NCBI GenBank assembly: GCA_963969365.1
Contig: OZ017753.1
Coordinates: forward strand, 682,001-746,000
Length of the DNA: 64,000 nt
DNA from: Asterochloris sp. CNOR1
Lineage: Eukaryota > Chlorophyta > Trebouxiophyceae > Trebouxiales > Trebouxiaceae
Direction of reading: 5' to 3'
Shown here: one piece after another, positions 48,352 through 58,035 of the stretch
Numbering within the stretch: position 1 is the first letter of the stretch
Layout of the letters: each line of letters opens with the position of its first letter
Notes under the pieces: generated by a model
The model's database searches: none
What the model saw: only the letters and a program-made list of their open reading frames with translations
Told to the model about the DNA's origin: nothing
Position numbers and translations under genes: made by a program

Positions 48352-49401
48352 ATGCCAGGCAAAAGAAGGCGTAAGCCAGATGAGCAGACAGGGGAAACGG
48401 GCGGTTATTTTGCCTTCATCTGACCAGCTGAGCACTGCTTTGCTTGAATTGACCGCTAAGATGATAGCCTGTCCATGCAGCAGCAGTGGGGGAGTATGTT
48501 GATGTGGACATTAGCACCACTGCCAGGGACGTAATCCTGGCTGCCAGCCTTGAGGAGCCTGCTGCAGAGCAGCCGCTCTCTCCGGTACAGCTGAGCCCGG
48601 ACACATGGCAGCGGGCACGCACCATCCTGGCTATCAGAAGGCGGCCCTTGCCTGTAGGCAACCCCCATTCATGTGAGCGGCCCGCTGCCAGGCGCAGGTT
48701 TGACCTGGATGACCCACAAAGCGGTCACGATCCTTGGGTGTACCCACCAGAAAGTCAGCAGGACACCCAACAGGAGCGCAACGAGAAAGCAGATGCCAAC
48801 TGGCGCCGCACTCTGCCACAACGACAGAGCCAGCGGCTGGCATCAGCACAGCGGCATGATGCCATGAGGGAGGCTGCAACGCTGGCAGTGCTGGCATCTG
48901 TGCAAGCAGAAATAGACAGTGTCGTCCACACAGATGCCTGCTGTCACATCAGTCAACATCTCAGCCAGCAGCAAGAACAGCAAGGCAGGCGGCCGCATCA
49001 GGGAGGCAGCCAGGAGCAGCGGCAGCAGCAGCAGAACAGCGAAGGGCCTGCTCCTGCTGCTGCAACGGCAATGTGGAGTCAGAACAAGGCAGTGCGCTTT
49101 GTGGGCCTCGCCGCAGACGGCGAGGTGCAGCTGTGCAGCTGTAGCTGCATGTGCTGTGATGCCTGGAGCGTGGTGCCAGAGGCTGTGGCATGCGCACCGA
49201 CCACGCCCATGCAGCCGCAGACCATCTTTGCAGACCAGCTTCTCTGATGCTTCCACCACCTGACAGTTGGGGACTCAGCAGTGTCAGCAACAGCCTTCTG
49301 TGCTGCTCTCAGCAAGATGAGCGACAAACTAGAGCAAGACACCACGATCTGTCTGATGCTGCAAAAGCACCAGCAAGCAGATGGTCGGACCGCTTCCTGA
49401 A
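48352..49401 (+). pseudogene. KDZ-type (Kyakuja-Dileera-Zisupton) transposase, copy B, N-terminal part
   Basis: A likely start at 48,352 gives the basic MPGKRRRKPDEQTGE. After a probable intron, a long frame from about 48,480 includes QRLASAQRHDAMREAATLAV, then a Q-rich linker, then VRFVGLAADGEVQL-CSCSCMCC and VACAPTTPMQPQTIFADQLL. The CxC-type cysteine cluster followed by 'P-TP-QP-F--LL' is the signature of KDZ transposases, abundant in green algae. The same frame runs through one TGA at 49,245-49,247 and continues TVGDSAVSATAFCAALSKM, the next conserved KDZ block, to a stop near 49,401. So the copy carries a premature stop and lacks a recognised catalytic part. It is a plain DNA transposon remnant. 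Confidence 0.65.
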
Positions 49402-50622
49402 CTGCAGTGTCAGCTGAGAAGCAGAATCTTCTTCGTGCCCCAAGGCTGTGCCCCTTAACACATGACCCAGGCCCCAGAGATAACTTGTCAGGGGTGTAGT
49501 CGTAGACAGAACATGCTGCGCGCATGCTAGTTGCCCAACTTGGCCAGCTTCTCCTAGAACACAGGTCTGCTCGGCGTTTAAGTGAAGGCAGCTGACCACT
49601 GGGCCAATGCCTTCAGCAGGTTCGTGCGTCGCCCATGGACCGTTTCCCTTTTGCAGACTGCTGTGAGCCATTTCAAGCTTTCTGCCATACTGAAGCAGAT
49701 TTTCTTGACTGCCAGCCTCTGCTGTCCCGGCGCAAGTTGTTGTGTGCAGTGCAAAGCTGTGCGGCATTGCTGTGTTGGCTGTTTAGCGGGCTCCGATGGA
49801 GATGCTCGCTCGGTGGTGCTTTGCCCGCTCCAATGCTGCTGCCAATGTGGCCTCTTGCGGTAGCAGCAGAGGCTGTGAGGCCCATCCTTGCTGCCACAGT
49901 CATTTAGGCTGCCAGAGCAGCAGCCTAGCAGAGTCTGGCAGAGAGCCAAGAGCTCCCCTTATACCTTCCGCAGGCCCCGTCTGCTCGCCCTGTGGTGACA
50001 CACTGCTGCCCTGTATGGCTCCACCTTCAGAGTTGTGCTGTCTGCTGCTTCGAACGTTGCCAGTGCTTTTCGACACTGCAACGGGCGCGCTTTCAGAAGA
50101 GGCTGCAGGCTTTTGCTGTGACCAGAAAGGTGCACCTGTGTGGCAAGCTCAGGCAGCCACCCAAATGGTTCCCAACCCTGCAGAGGCTGCTGAGAGAGAG
50201 GCTATTCAGCATGAGGAAGTCCAGCTGCCAGTTAGTCCATTCATTGTCCGGCTCTTCAATGAAAGCCCTTTAGTCGTTGTGCCAGACTTCAGCACAGACA
50301 CTGCAGCTCCCTCCTCATCTCAAATGTTGGACAAAGGATCAAAGGCACTTTGAACCTGCACACAAGGCTGGACTGCTTGAGGGTATCGCGGCGCATGATT
50401 CGAACACACTCTCGATGTCATGCAGTGTTGCCTGGTCGGTTCTGGAGGAGCATGCCTTGCCCAAGGGTGCATGTGGTCGAGCTCAAGATGCAGCTGGACA
50501 AAAGGTGCAACAGCTACTACTGGTTGCCCAGCCTAATAGGTCAGGCCTGTTCTGCATCTGGCTGGCAGCAGCTAACCACATCCAAGATCCAGCGGGAAAC
50601 TCAGGTCCAGTCCCACACTCAT
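49402..50622. other. Unassigned stretch with coding-like frames
   Basis: Open stretches such as FPFADCCEPFQAFCHTEADF (about 49,640) and LPVSPFIVRLFNESPLVVVP (about 50,225-50,285) look protein-like but match nothing I can name. They may be later exons of KDZ copy B. The tandem duplication unit begins inside this stretch at 49,997. Confidence 0.35.
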
Positions 50623-50861
50623 TGTGGCCCAGGGGTGTCGTTGTTTGCCGTAGACTTGAGGCTGAGGCTTTGTACAAGGGCGTTATGGCTTCAAGGAGTG
50701 CAGGCAGTGTCATGTGGGTCGGTAAAGTGAACAAAGTGCCTCATACACTCTGCACCCCGTAGAGGTGTTGATGCGAAGCATCCAGTAAGTCTCAGAGTAT
50801 GTTGGTGGGTGCAGTGGAAGTCTCTGGCAGGTCTGATTGGTTCTCATAGCTGCGTGCTGCA
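50623..50861 (+). repeat. Solo LTR, diverged subfamily
   Basis: 239 bp from TGTGGCCCAGG to GCGTGCTGCA with a perfect target duplication CTCAT (50,618-50,622 and 50,862-50,866). The middle differs strongly from the 45,740 type, but both ends are shared. Confidence 0.8.
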
Positions 50862-50886
50862 CTCATGGTGAGCAACTTAGGAGGCA

Positions 50887-51133
50887 TGTAGCACACCGCT
50901 ACCTACTAGAACCTACCAGATCTGCCAGACACTTCTACTGCACCTGCCTGAAGTTTCCACTGCACCTGCTAGAACCTTCCATGAGCTTTACGTTACAATA
51001 TTATAATGATAACATGGAATATACAGCACTTTGTTCACTTCACCAGGAGACCTTCCTTACTTTACACACCTCACATCCTTGTACCTGGCCTGAGGGGTCA
51101 AGTCCACAGCAACCATGTAACTCCTGGGCCACA
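50887..51133 (-). repeat. Solo LTR, reverse copy
   Basis: 247 bp from TGTAGCACACCGCTACC to CTGGGCCACA, flanked by a perfect AGGCA duplication (50,882-50,886 and 51,134-51,138). It is inverted relative to the copy 25 bp to its left. Confidence 0.85.
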
Positions 51134-51259
51134 AGGCAGGTCATCATTTAGGCGGCCAGGACTGAATTGCCCATCTGGAGAAACTATCTAGTTGTGAAAG
51201 AGTAGGGTGCGCGCCCAGAACAGGGGTCGATTGTGTTTGGGTTTGACCGGGGCTCCCTG

Positions 51260-51465
51260 TGTGGCCTTGCTTACAACGTACGGTGGACGGTGGGCTCTGA
51301 GACGGTGTTCAAAGGTGTCAAGGAATGTTGGTGAAGTGCCAGAGTGCTATATATACCCTCATATTATTATAATATAAGGAAAGGAAAATCAAGGAAGGTT
51401 CTAGCAGGTGCAGTGGAAGCTTCTGATAGGGTCTGGTAGGGTCTAGAAGGCAGCAGTGTGCTGCA
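51260..51465 (-). repeat. Gypsy LTR (pol-side)
   Basis: 206 bp, TGTGGCC...GTGTGCTGCA on the plus strand, identical to 57,028-57,233. In the element's sense direction (minus) it has a GTATATATAGCAC TATA-like box. Two GAAnnTTC motifs lie at 51,394-51,401 and 51,416-51,423. Confidence 0.9.
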
Positions 51466-51477
51466 TCCTTCCCCCCT

Positions 51478-54243
51478 TTAGTATTGAAGTTCCTTGGGGA
51501 GGCGTCTAAAGTTGGTCAGCAGGCCTTGGTCCACGTCCTCCACAGGCATCCACAAATTGTCCTGGTTGCCTCGGTCCCGCCATTTGATCAAGAACTCCTC
51601 CACGGTTTTGTCACCAATTTTGCGGCGTCGGCGCTTGAGGATGGCTTCTGCTTGGAACTCAGAAGTTGGCTGGCCACTGCTGAGGTCTGGTGTAGGCAAG
51701 GGTGGCGTAGACTGAGTTGGCGTGTTTGTCTTGGTGGTAGATGAGGGAGGCAGTGGAGTTGCTGTGGGCAGCTCGCCCTTGTATGGCTTCAGGAGCGAAG
51801 CGTGGAAGACTGGGTGCATCCGCATGTCGGCAGGTAGCCCCAGGCGATAGGCTGTGCGGGAGATGCGCTCTGTGATGGGATAGGGTCCCAGCCACACGGC
51901 GTCCAGTTTGCCATGGCGCAGGTTGCGTCTGGATAGTAGAACTTGGTCACCCACTTGGAACTCCAAATCGGTGCGGCGTTTGTTGGCCTGATGGGCCTGC
52001 CTCTCCTGTGACTTCGCGAGGTGTGCCTGAGCTCGCTCTAGGGTGTCTCTCAGGTGTTGTGCCAGGGCTTGCGCTGTGGGCGCGTTGCGGTTAGGCGGGA
52101 CGTCCAAGTTGACAGGTAGCAGAGGGTGTCTCCCAGAGTTGAGGTAGAATGGCGTCTGTTTGGTGGAGGCTTGCTCTGAATTGGTGTAGGCAAACTCCAT
52201 GAGTGGTAGGAGCTTGTCCCAATTGTCACGGCGGCGGTTGACAAACGCCCTCAGCATCTCCTCCAAGGTGCGGTTGGCACGCTCCGTCTGGCCATCAGTC
52301 TGAGGGTGGAAGGCGGTGGACACCCTCAGGTTGGTGCCAAGGATGTTGAAGAGGGCTCGCCAGAAGTTGCTGGTTGTGCGGGGGTCTCTGTCTGAGATGA
52401 TGATGCGTGGTAGTCCATGGTAACGGAAGACGTTGTTGATGACAAGGTCGGCCAGGCCAGGACCAGTGACTGTCTTGCGCGTTGGGGAGCAGTGAATCAT
52501 CTTGGACATGCGGTCCACAATGACAAGGATGGTGTCATGGCCCTCGGAGGTGGTGGGGAGTCCTGTGATCAGGTCCATGGTGATTTGCTCCCAGTTGTGC
52601 TCTGGTGTTGGCAGAGGTTGAAGTAGGCCGGCGGGTGCGCGGTTGAGGGGCTTGTTGCGTTGGCAGGAGTCACAGGTCCTGACATAGTCAGCCACATCAT
52701 CGCGCTGGTGTGGCCACCAGAAGTCCTTGGAGACTCCTCGAAGCAGCTTGTCCATGCCCAGGTGTCCAGAGAAGGGGGTGTCGTGGTACTCGCGGAGAAT
52801 GTCTTGGCGAAGGTTAGCACCAGCTGGCACGTAGACTGCACCCTCCTTGCGCCAGACGCCGTCCAACTCCTCAAGCACTTGCTTTCCACTCTCCTCCAGG
52901 TAGGTGTCGCCTTCGTAGGCCGACTTGATGCGCTCCATAAGGTTGTGTTGGCAGGTGCCAGTGATGGCATGGAGGTCTGGGCGGCGGGAGAGGGGGTCTG
53001 CGAGGTTGTCACTGCCCGCCTTGTAGTGGATGTCCAGGTCAAACTGCTGGAGTGTCTCCAGCCAGCGAGCTTGTCGCCGGGACAGGTTGCGCTGAGTGGT
53101 GAGGTTTTTGAGGTTGAGGTGGTCTGAGTTGACGCGGAACTTGGATCCTTCCAGGTAGCAGCGCCATGTGCGAAGAGCATGGATCACCGCCAGTAGCTCC
53201 AGCTCATGTATGGGGTAGTTGCGCTCGGCGGAGTTGAGCTTGCGAGACTCGTAGGCGATGGGCTGAAGTCCATTGCCTTGGTCCTGAAGCAGCGTGGCCC
53301 CGATGGCAAACTGGGAGGCGTCTGTGTAGAGCTCGAAGGGGTAGGCGAAGTCAGGTGTGGCCAGGACTGGTGTGGTTGTCAGAGCATGCTTGAGCTCAGC
53401 AAAGGCCTTGGCCTCCACCTCGCTCCATCGCCAAGTTGCCTTGGCGCCGGTGATGTTGGTCAGTGGCGCTGCTATGTGGGAGAACCTGTTGACAAAGCGC
53501 CGGTAGAAGCCCGCGAGGCCCAGAAAGCACCGGAGTTGGTGGGCGTCTGAGGGGTCAGGCCAATCAAGAATGGCCTTCACCTTCCTTGCGTCCACCTTGA
53601 TGCCTGCCCCGCTGATGGTGTGGCCAAGGAAGTCCAGCTCAGCCATGCCGAACTGGCACTTGGAGGCCTTGGCGTAGAGGTGGTGCCGCTCCAAGGCACT
53701 GAGCACAGCCTCCACATGCTGCGCGTGCTCCTCAGGGGACTTGGAGTAGATGAGGATGTCGTCAAGGTAGACCACGACGAATTTGTCCAGGAAGGGCCTG
53801 AGCACTTGGTTCATGAGGGTCATGAACGTGCTTGGCGCGTTGGTGAGCCCAAAGGGCAGCACCAGGAACTCAAAGTGACCATAGCGTGAGCGGAAGGCCG
53901 TCTTGTGCGTGTCGCCCTCAGCGATGCGGACTTGCCAGTAGCCACTGGCCAGGTCCAGCTTGGAGAACACCTTGGCGCCATTGAGTTGGTCCAGGAGGTC
54001 ATCAATGCGTGGAATGGGGTAGCGGTTCTTCACAGTGATTTTGTTGAGCGCTCTGTAGTCGATGCACATCCGCAGGCCGCCGTCCTTCTTGTGCACGAAG
54101 AGGATGGGTGCTCCAAAGGGGGACTTGCTGGGCTTGATGAAGCCCTTCTCCAGCAAGTCGTCCAGCTGCTTGCGCAGCTCTCCAAGCTCCAGAGGGGACA
54201 TGCGGTAGATGCCCTGATATGGTTGGGCGCCGCCAGGTTCTGT
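51478..54243 (-). CDS. Gypsy pol: reverse transcriptase, RNase H, integrase, chromodomain
   Basis: A single open frame of over 900 residues. [52 protein letters not shown] and the catalytic [10 protein letters not shown]. RNase [19 protein letters not shown]. Integrase: zinc finger [11 protein letters not shown]...CDSCQRNK, core with MDLITGLP and [20 protein letters not shown]. Near the C-terminus [20 protein letters not shown] then [16 protein letters not shown] is a chromodomain, which in chromoviruses guides integration to marked chromatin. It ends directly before the polypurine tract. The frame extends upstream beyond about 54,243 into sequence shared with the gag block, where pol similarity stops. 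Confidence 0.9.
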   Translation of the reverse strand, partial: TEPGGAQPYQGIYRMSPLELGELRKQLDDLLEKGFIKPSKSPFGAPILFVHKKDGGLRMCIDYRALNKITVKNRYPIPRIDDLLDQLNGAKVFSKLDLASGYWQVRIAEGDTHKTAFRSRYGHFEFLVLPFGLTNAPSTFMTLMNQVLRPFLDKFVVVYLDDILIYSKSPEEHAQHVEAVLSALERHHLYAKASKCQFGMAELDFLGHTISGAGIKVDARKVKAILDWPDPSDAHQLRCFLGLAGFYRRFVNRFSHIAAPLTNITGAKATWRWSEVEAKAFAELKHALTTTPVLATPDFAYPFELYTDASQFAIGATLLQDQGNGLQPIAYESRKLNSAERNYPIHELELLAVIHALRTWRCYLEGSKFRVNSDHLNLKNLTTQRNLSRRQARWLETLQQFDLDIHYKAGSDNLADPLSRRPDLHAITGTCQHNLMERIKSAYEGDTYLEESGKQVLEELDGVWRKEGAVYVPAGANLRQDILREYHDTPFSGHLGMDKLLRGVSKDFWWPHQRDDVADYVRTCDSCQRNKPLNRAPAGLLQPLPTPEHNWEQITMDLITGLPTTSEGHDTILVIVDRMSKMIHCSPTRKTVTGPGLADLVINNVFRYHGLPRIIISDRDPRTTSNFWRALFNILGTNLRVSTAFHPQTDGQTERANRTLEEMLRAFVNRRRDNWDKLLPLMEFAYTNSEQASTKQTPFYLNSGRHPLLPVNLDVPPNRNAPTAQALAQHLRDTLERAQAHLAKSQERQAHQANKRRTDLEFQVGDQVLLSRRNLRHGKLDAVWLGPYPITERISRTAYRLGLPADMRMHPVFHASLLKPYKGELPTATPLPPSSTTKTNTPTQSTPPLPTPDLSSGQPTSEFQAEAILKRRRRKIGDKTVEEFLIKWRDRGNQDNLWMPVEDVDQGLLTNFRRLPKELQY

Positions 54244-54256
54244 TCGATCATTCCCC

Positions 54257-55757
54257 ATGGACCCAGCAGCCATGCAAGCCAAGATCGGGGAGCTCGAGGC
54301 TTTCCTGGCAACAGTCACCGGTGCCCTGCAGCAGCTCAGCACACAGCAGGCTGCCCACTCAGCACCCAAGCAACCCAAGCCACCTCAGCCAGAGAAGTAT
54401 GAGGGAGACCGCCGCAGTGGTGCAGCATCCAACTGGCTGCACCAGATGACACTCTACCTCACCATCCTGGGCATCCTGGACACCGCCCACGCCATCCCCC
54501 ACGCAGTGTCCTTCCTCATCGGAGCTGCCAGAACCTGGTGGCGTGCTCAGGAAGCTTCTGGAAGCCCACCAACCACCTGGGCAGCCTTCAAGGCCTCCTT
54601 CCTTGAGGCCTTCCAGACCATCGATGCTGAGCGCATGGCCAGGGACCGCATGGAGAACCTCAAGCAACGCACCTCTGTCACAGACCACGCCAACCAGTTC
54701 TCAGGTCTGCTCCTGGAAGTTCCAGAGATGCACCCTGCGGACGCCGTCTACCGCTTTGTGAGGGGGCTGAAGCCCCAGATCCGCCTCCACGTGGAGCTCC
54801 AGCGCCCAACCACTGTCAACGATGCCATCCGCTTGGCACAAGCTGCTGACTCAGCACTGTACTTCACGCGGCCCACCTACCCTGTCAACCGGCCGACACC
54901 TTCACCTACCTACATGGGGCCACAGCCCATGCAACTTGGCGCTCTGACCCGCCCACCCAAGCTCTCACCAGCAGAGCGTGAGCGCCTGTACAGAGAGGGC
55001 AGGTGCTTCCGCTGCCGCCAGCCTGGACATCTTGCTGAGGAGTGCACCTACTTCAACACCACGCGCCCCACATCATCCTTATCACATGAGCAACCAAAAA
55101 ACTAGCTGGCCAGCCTGGTCACACAGGCTTTGGGCACAGAGCTGCGCCGGCACACATCCAAAGCCACATCGGAGTCGCCACCATGACAACACCACCATGC
55201 CACCCAGACCTGCTCATCCTTCAAGGCACCTGCGCCGGAGACCCTGCCAACATCCTGGTGGACTCAGGTGCCTCCATGGACTTCATCAACCACCGCTACA
55301 TGGCCAAGCACAGACTACCCAAGACCAAGGAAGACCCCCATGGGCGTGTCACGCTTGTAGACGGCAGCGTGCGCCCATGCACCCAGATTAGCGACAACAC
55401 CGTCACCGTCAGTGGCTACCAGACCTCGTGCCACCTCCACGTCACAGACCTCGGCCCCCATGATCTCATCCTGGGACAACCATGGCTCCAGAGCAACAAC
55501 CCTGACATCGACTGGGCACAGCGCACCTTGCGGCCAAGAATCCAAGGACCTGAACGCCCAACACAGATCATAGTGGCCCCCAGCAGTGAGGCACCAAGGA
55601 CAACTTCTTCTAAGGACATCCCAGTCATCTCCTCGTTGCAAGCCTCCAGAGCACTCAGACACGGCGCCAGCGGCTATCTTGCCCTGGTGCGCACCGCAGA
55701 GACAACCACCGCAGAAACAACCACCGCAGAGACAACCACAATGACCCCGGCACCAGG
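54257..55757 (+). CDS. Gypsy gag and protease block, on the strand opposite to pol
   Basis: The ATG at 54,257 starts [20 protein letters not shown] and runs to 55,105: a gag-type retrotransposon capsid segment ([39 protein letters not shown]) and a CCHC zinc knuckle ([14 protein letters not shown] near 55,007-55,050). From about 55,183 a second frame holds the aspartic protease ([37 protein letters not shown]). A short TTTAE repeat lies near 55,695-55,740, and element sequence ends at about 55,757. Separate gag and protease frames are common in the group. Confidence 0.85.
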
Positions 55758-56100
55758 TTCCCAAGGTCGCCTAGAGAATCTATCCATGTCTTGGACAGCG
55801 GCCTCAGCTCGTCATGAGGAAAAGCATATTTCATGTAGGCATCGTAGCCATGTGCAAACATCTCCTGGACTCTCTGCTGAGCCTCCACATGCCGCTCTGG
55901 CTCGTCCCAGTGGTTGCTGCCTTTCTCGAAGTTGGGCCATGCTAGGTGTTTCTGAGATGCATTTAAGGTTGCAGGGCGAGCTCCCCTGACAACCAAAACC
56001 CAAGCCAAACCAACGAGGGTGCGCAAGATATCCACGTTGCGTTTGGAATCAAGCCATGAGGTTCATGTGACTACCTGCATGCAATGCAAAGTCCACCAAC
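55758..56100 (-). pseudogene. Captured EDEM/GH47 sequence, N-terminal block
   Basis: On the minus strand a hydrophobic signal-like run (ILRTLVGLAWVLVV near 56,025) is followed by QQRVQEMFAHGYDAYMKYAF and PHDELRPLSKTWIDSLGD, the N-terminal landmark of EDEM-type alpha-mannosidases (MFxHAYDxYMxxAFPxDELRPL). No intron interrupts it, and I see no in-frame ATG ahead of it. It is joined on one side to the Gypsy protease block and on the other to the second EDEM block on the opposite strand. It is a fragment of a host gene copied into the element (inference from position inside the LTRs). Confidence 0.75.
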
Positions 56101-57027
56101 TATACAGGGGTGGCCCTGACCCTGATTGACGCCATGTCCACCCTGGCAGTCATGGGGCAGGCTGTCGACTTCGAGGCGGGCCTGTGGTGGCTCGTGGACA
56201 ATCTGCGGATTGGGCAGCATGTGAGGGTCAATGTCTTTGAGGTCAACATCCGCGTCCTAGGAGGCCTCCTGTCCAGCCACCTGCTGGCTCTGGACCCAGA
56301 GCTGAATTTGCTGCAGCGCCCGCGCAAGCAGCACCAGAAGGAGTACACGGGCCAGCTGCTGACCCATGCACGGCACCTGGCCGATCGCATGCTGCCTGCC
56401 TTTGTGGAGAGTGATACGGGGCTGCCCTATGCCTGGATCAACCTCCAGCATGGCCTCCTGGCCGATGACTCTACAGAGACAAACACTGCTGCAGCTGGTT
56501 CCTTCACCCTGGAGCTGGGGCTGCTGTCGAGGCTGACAGGGGACCCAAAATATGAGGATGCCGCTGTGACCTCCCTGGTGGCCCTGTGGCGCATGCGCAC
56601 CCACCTCAGCTTGTTCGGGACGTCCATCAACATCACCACCGCGCAGTGGGTGCACTCCAACGGCGGGACGGGCGCAGGGGCGGACTCCTTCTTTGAGTAC
56701 CTGCTCAAGGCCTACATCCTGTTTGGCGATGTGGGATACTGGCACATGTTTGCGGAGGCCTATGTGAGTGTCATGCAGCACTTCAGGGGTGGAGGCTGGT
56801 ACCACGATGCAGACATCTTTACCGGGCAGCCCACCCACATTCAGTTCCAGTCCCTGCAGTCCTTCTGGCCTGGCATGCAGGTGCTGGCAGGTGACGTCAA
56901 CCAGGCTGAGCTCACCTTTTGGAACTACTTTAGGGTGTGGCAGGGCTTCAGCCTCATGCCGGAGCGCTTCCTGTACGGGGCCAACCAGCTGCACCCGACA
57001 GAGCAGTACTTCCCTCCGAAACCAAGT
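56101..57027 (+). pseudogene. Captured EDEM/GH47 alpha-mannosidase sequence, main block
   Basis: An uninterrupted frame of about 305 residues: VALTLIDAMSTLAVMG, VFEVNIRVLGGLLSSHLLAL (GH47 active-site region), LPAFVESDTGLPYAWINL, AAGSFTLELGLLSRLTGDPK, GAGADSFFEYLLKAYILFGD, IQFQSLQSFWPGMQVLAGD and FRVWQGFSLMPERF. GH47 EDEM proteins trim mannose from misfolded glycoproteins in the ER for degradation. The frame runs to the LTR, and the C-terminal part of the GH47 domain is absent. Neighbouring host genes have an intron every 40-280 bp; none is present here over 0.9 kb, which points to a cDNA origin. Confidence 0.85.
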
Positions 57028-57233
57028 TGTGGCCTTGCTTACAACGTACGGTGGACGGTGGGCTCTGAGACGGTGTTCAAAGGTGTCAAGGAATGTTGGT
57101 GAAGTGCCAGAGTGCTATATATACCCTCATATTATTATAATATAAGGAAAGGAAAATCAAGGAAGGTTCTAGCAGGTGCAGTGGAAGCTTCTGATAGGGT
57201 CTGGTAGGGTCTAGAAGGCAGCAGTGTGCTGCA
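57028..57233 (-). repeat. Gypsy LTR (EDEM-side)
   Basis: Identical to 51,260-51,465. A candidate primer-binding site (TGGTTTCGGAGGG on the minus strand, 57,024-57,012) lies 3 bp inside it, but the same bases can also be read as the end of the EDEM-like frame, so this is uncertain. Confidence 0.9.
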
Positions 57234-58035
57234 CCCTGTACTTCAAGTTGGACCTCTAGGCCAGACAGGAGCAGTGTGATGCTGGCTGGTGGCTGATGAT
57301 CACTGCTCAGCTTGGACTTGCAGGCTGTCAAGGCGTAGCTTGCTTTTGGATGTCAGTAGCATAGAACAGCAACAACCCAGGCACAAGCTGGTGTTTAGAA
57401 AGGTGTACGCTATGGGTGCCAGCAAGTTCCTGGGCAGTGGCAACGCAGGTGAGTAAGCCCTGCTAGAGGCCACGATGGCATCCAGGATTGCACAAACATC
57501 GCCAAGGACCCGTAGGCCAGACTGCAGCCAGGAGGCAGCCGGTCACATGCTGCTGGCAACCGTTTGAGTGCGGACCTGTAATGTCGGACAGCGCCGGCGA
57601 CAGTCTGCAGGTATCGTCAGGGTATTTCAATGCTTATTGGGCTGCTGATCGCTGCAGCAGTGCCATGGCAGGTGGTGAGAGCACAGCAGGCATGCAGGCC
57701 GCCAGGGCAGCACAGACAGGCCAGCATGTCGTTCTGAGTGGCTCTGCGGAAACTGAGTAGCATTGTACGGGGTATGGTTGTCAGCAGCGTAAACGAGGTA
57801 TTACATCTGTGCTCGTAGACCACCTTTTCCCCATCCAGTAGGTGGTCGATATAGCGGCTGCAGGGGTCCCACCTCCCGCTGCAGGCCAGCTTTGTCTTTG
57901 GTCTCATCATGTATGGCTGCAGTTGACTACATGCAGTGCTGAGCATTCTCAAGCACCCTTTCGTCAGGTTCGGACTGTGGATTAGGAGCCCTCTGGACAA
58001 CAGAACGGTCAGGCATACTTGAGGAGGAGAGGCAC
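57234..58035. other. Spacer between the Gypsy element and the helicase gene
   Basis: Begins with the CCCTG target duplication. Short open frames exist on both strands, none with recognisable similarity. The part next to 58,036 is presumably the helicase 3' UTR. Confidence 0.45.

Larger units (their letters stand above)
51260..57233 (-). mobile_element. Composite chromovirus (Gypsy LTR retrotransposon) carrying host GH47/EDEM sequence
   Basis: A 5,974-bp unit bounded by two identical 206-bp LTRs and a perfect 5-bp target duplication CCCTG (51,255-51,259 and 57,234-57,238). Contents from left: LTR; polypurine tract (AAAGGGGGGAAGG on the minus strand, 51,466-51,480); pol on the minus strand; gag-protease on the plus strand; a host-type EDEM N-terminal block on the minus strand; a longer EDEM block on the plus strand; LTR. 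Identical LTRs indicate a very recent insertion. The duplication outside the LTRs shows that the whole composite integrated as one piece. pol looks whole. The element is named by its chromodomain-bearing integrase. How the opposite-strand blocks arose is inference (see findings). Confidence 0.9.

Noticed and set aside
51260-57233. A host EDEM gene interrupted by a Gypsy insertion
   Set aside because: The target duplication CCCTG lies outside both LTRs, and EDEM sequence is found only between them. No EDEM sequence continues outside the element on either side.
57086-57331. Small minus-strand protein across the Gypsy LTR edge
   Set aside because: Mostly LTR sequence read as protein; it ends in unrelated spacer.
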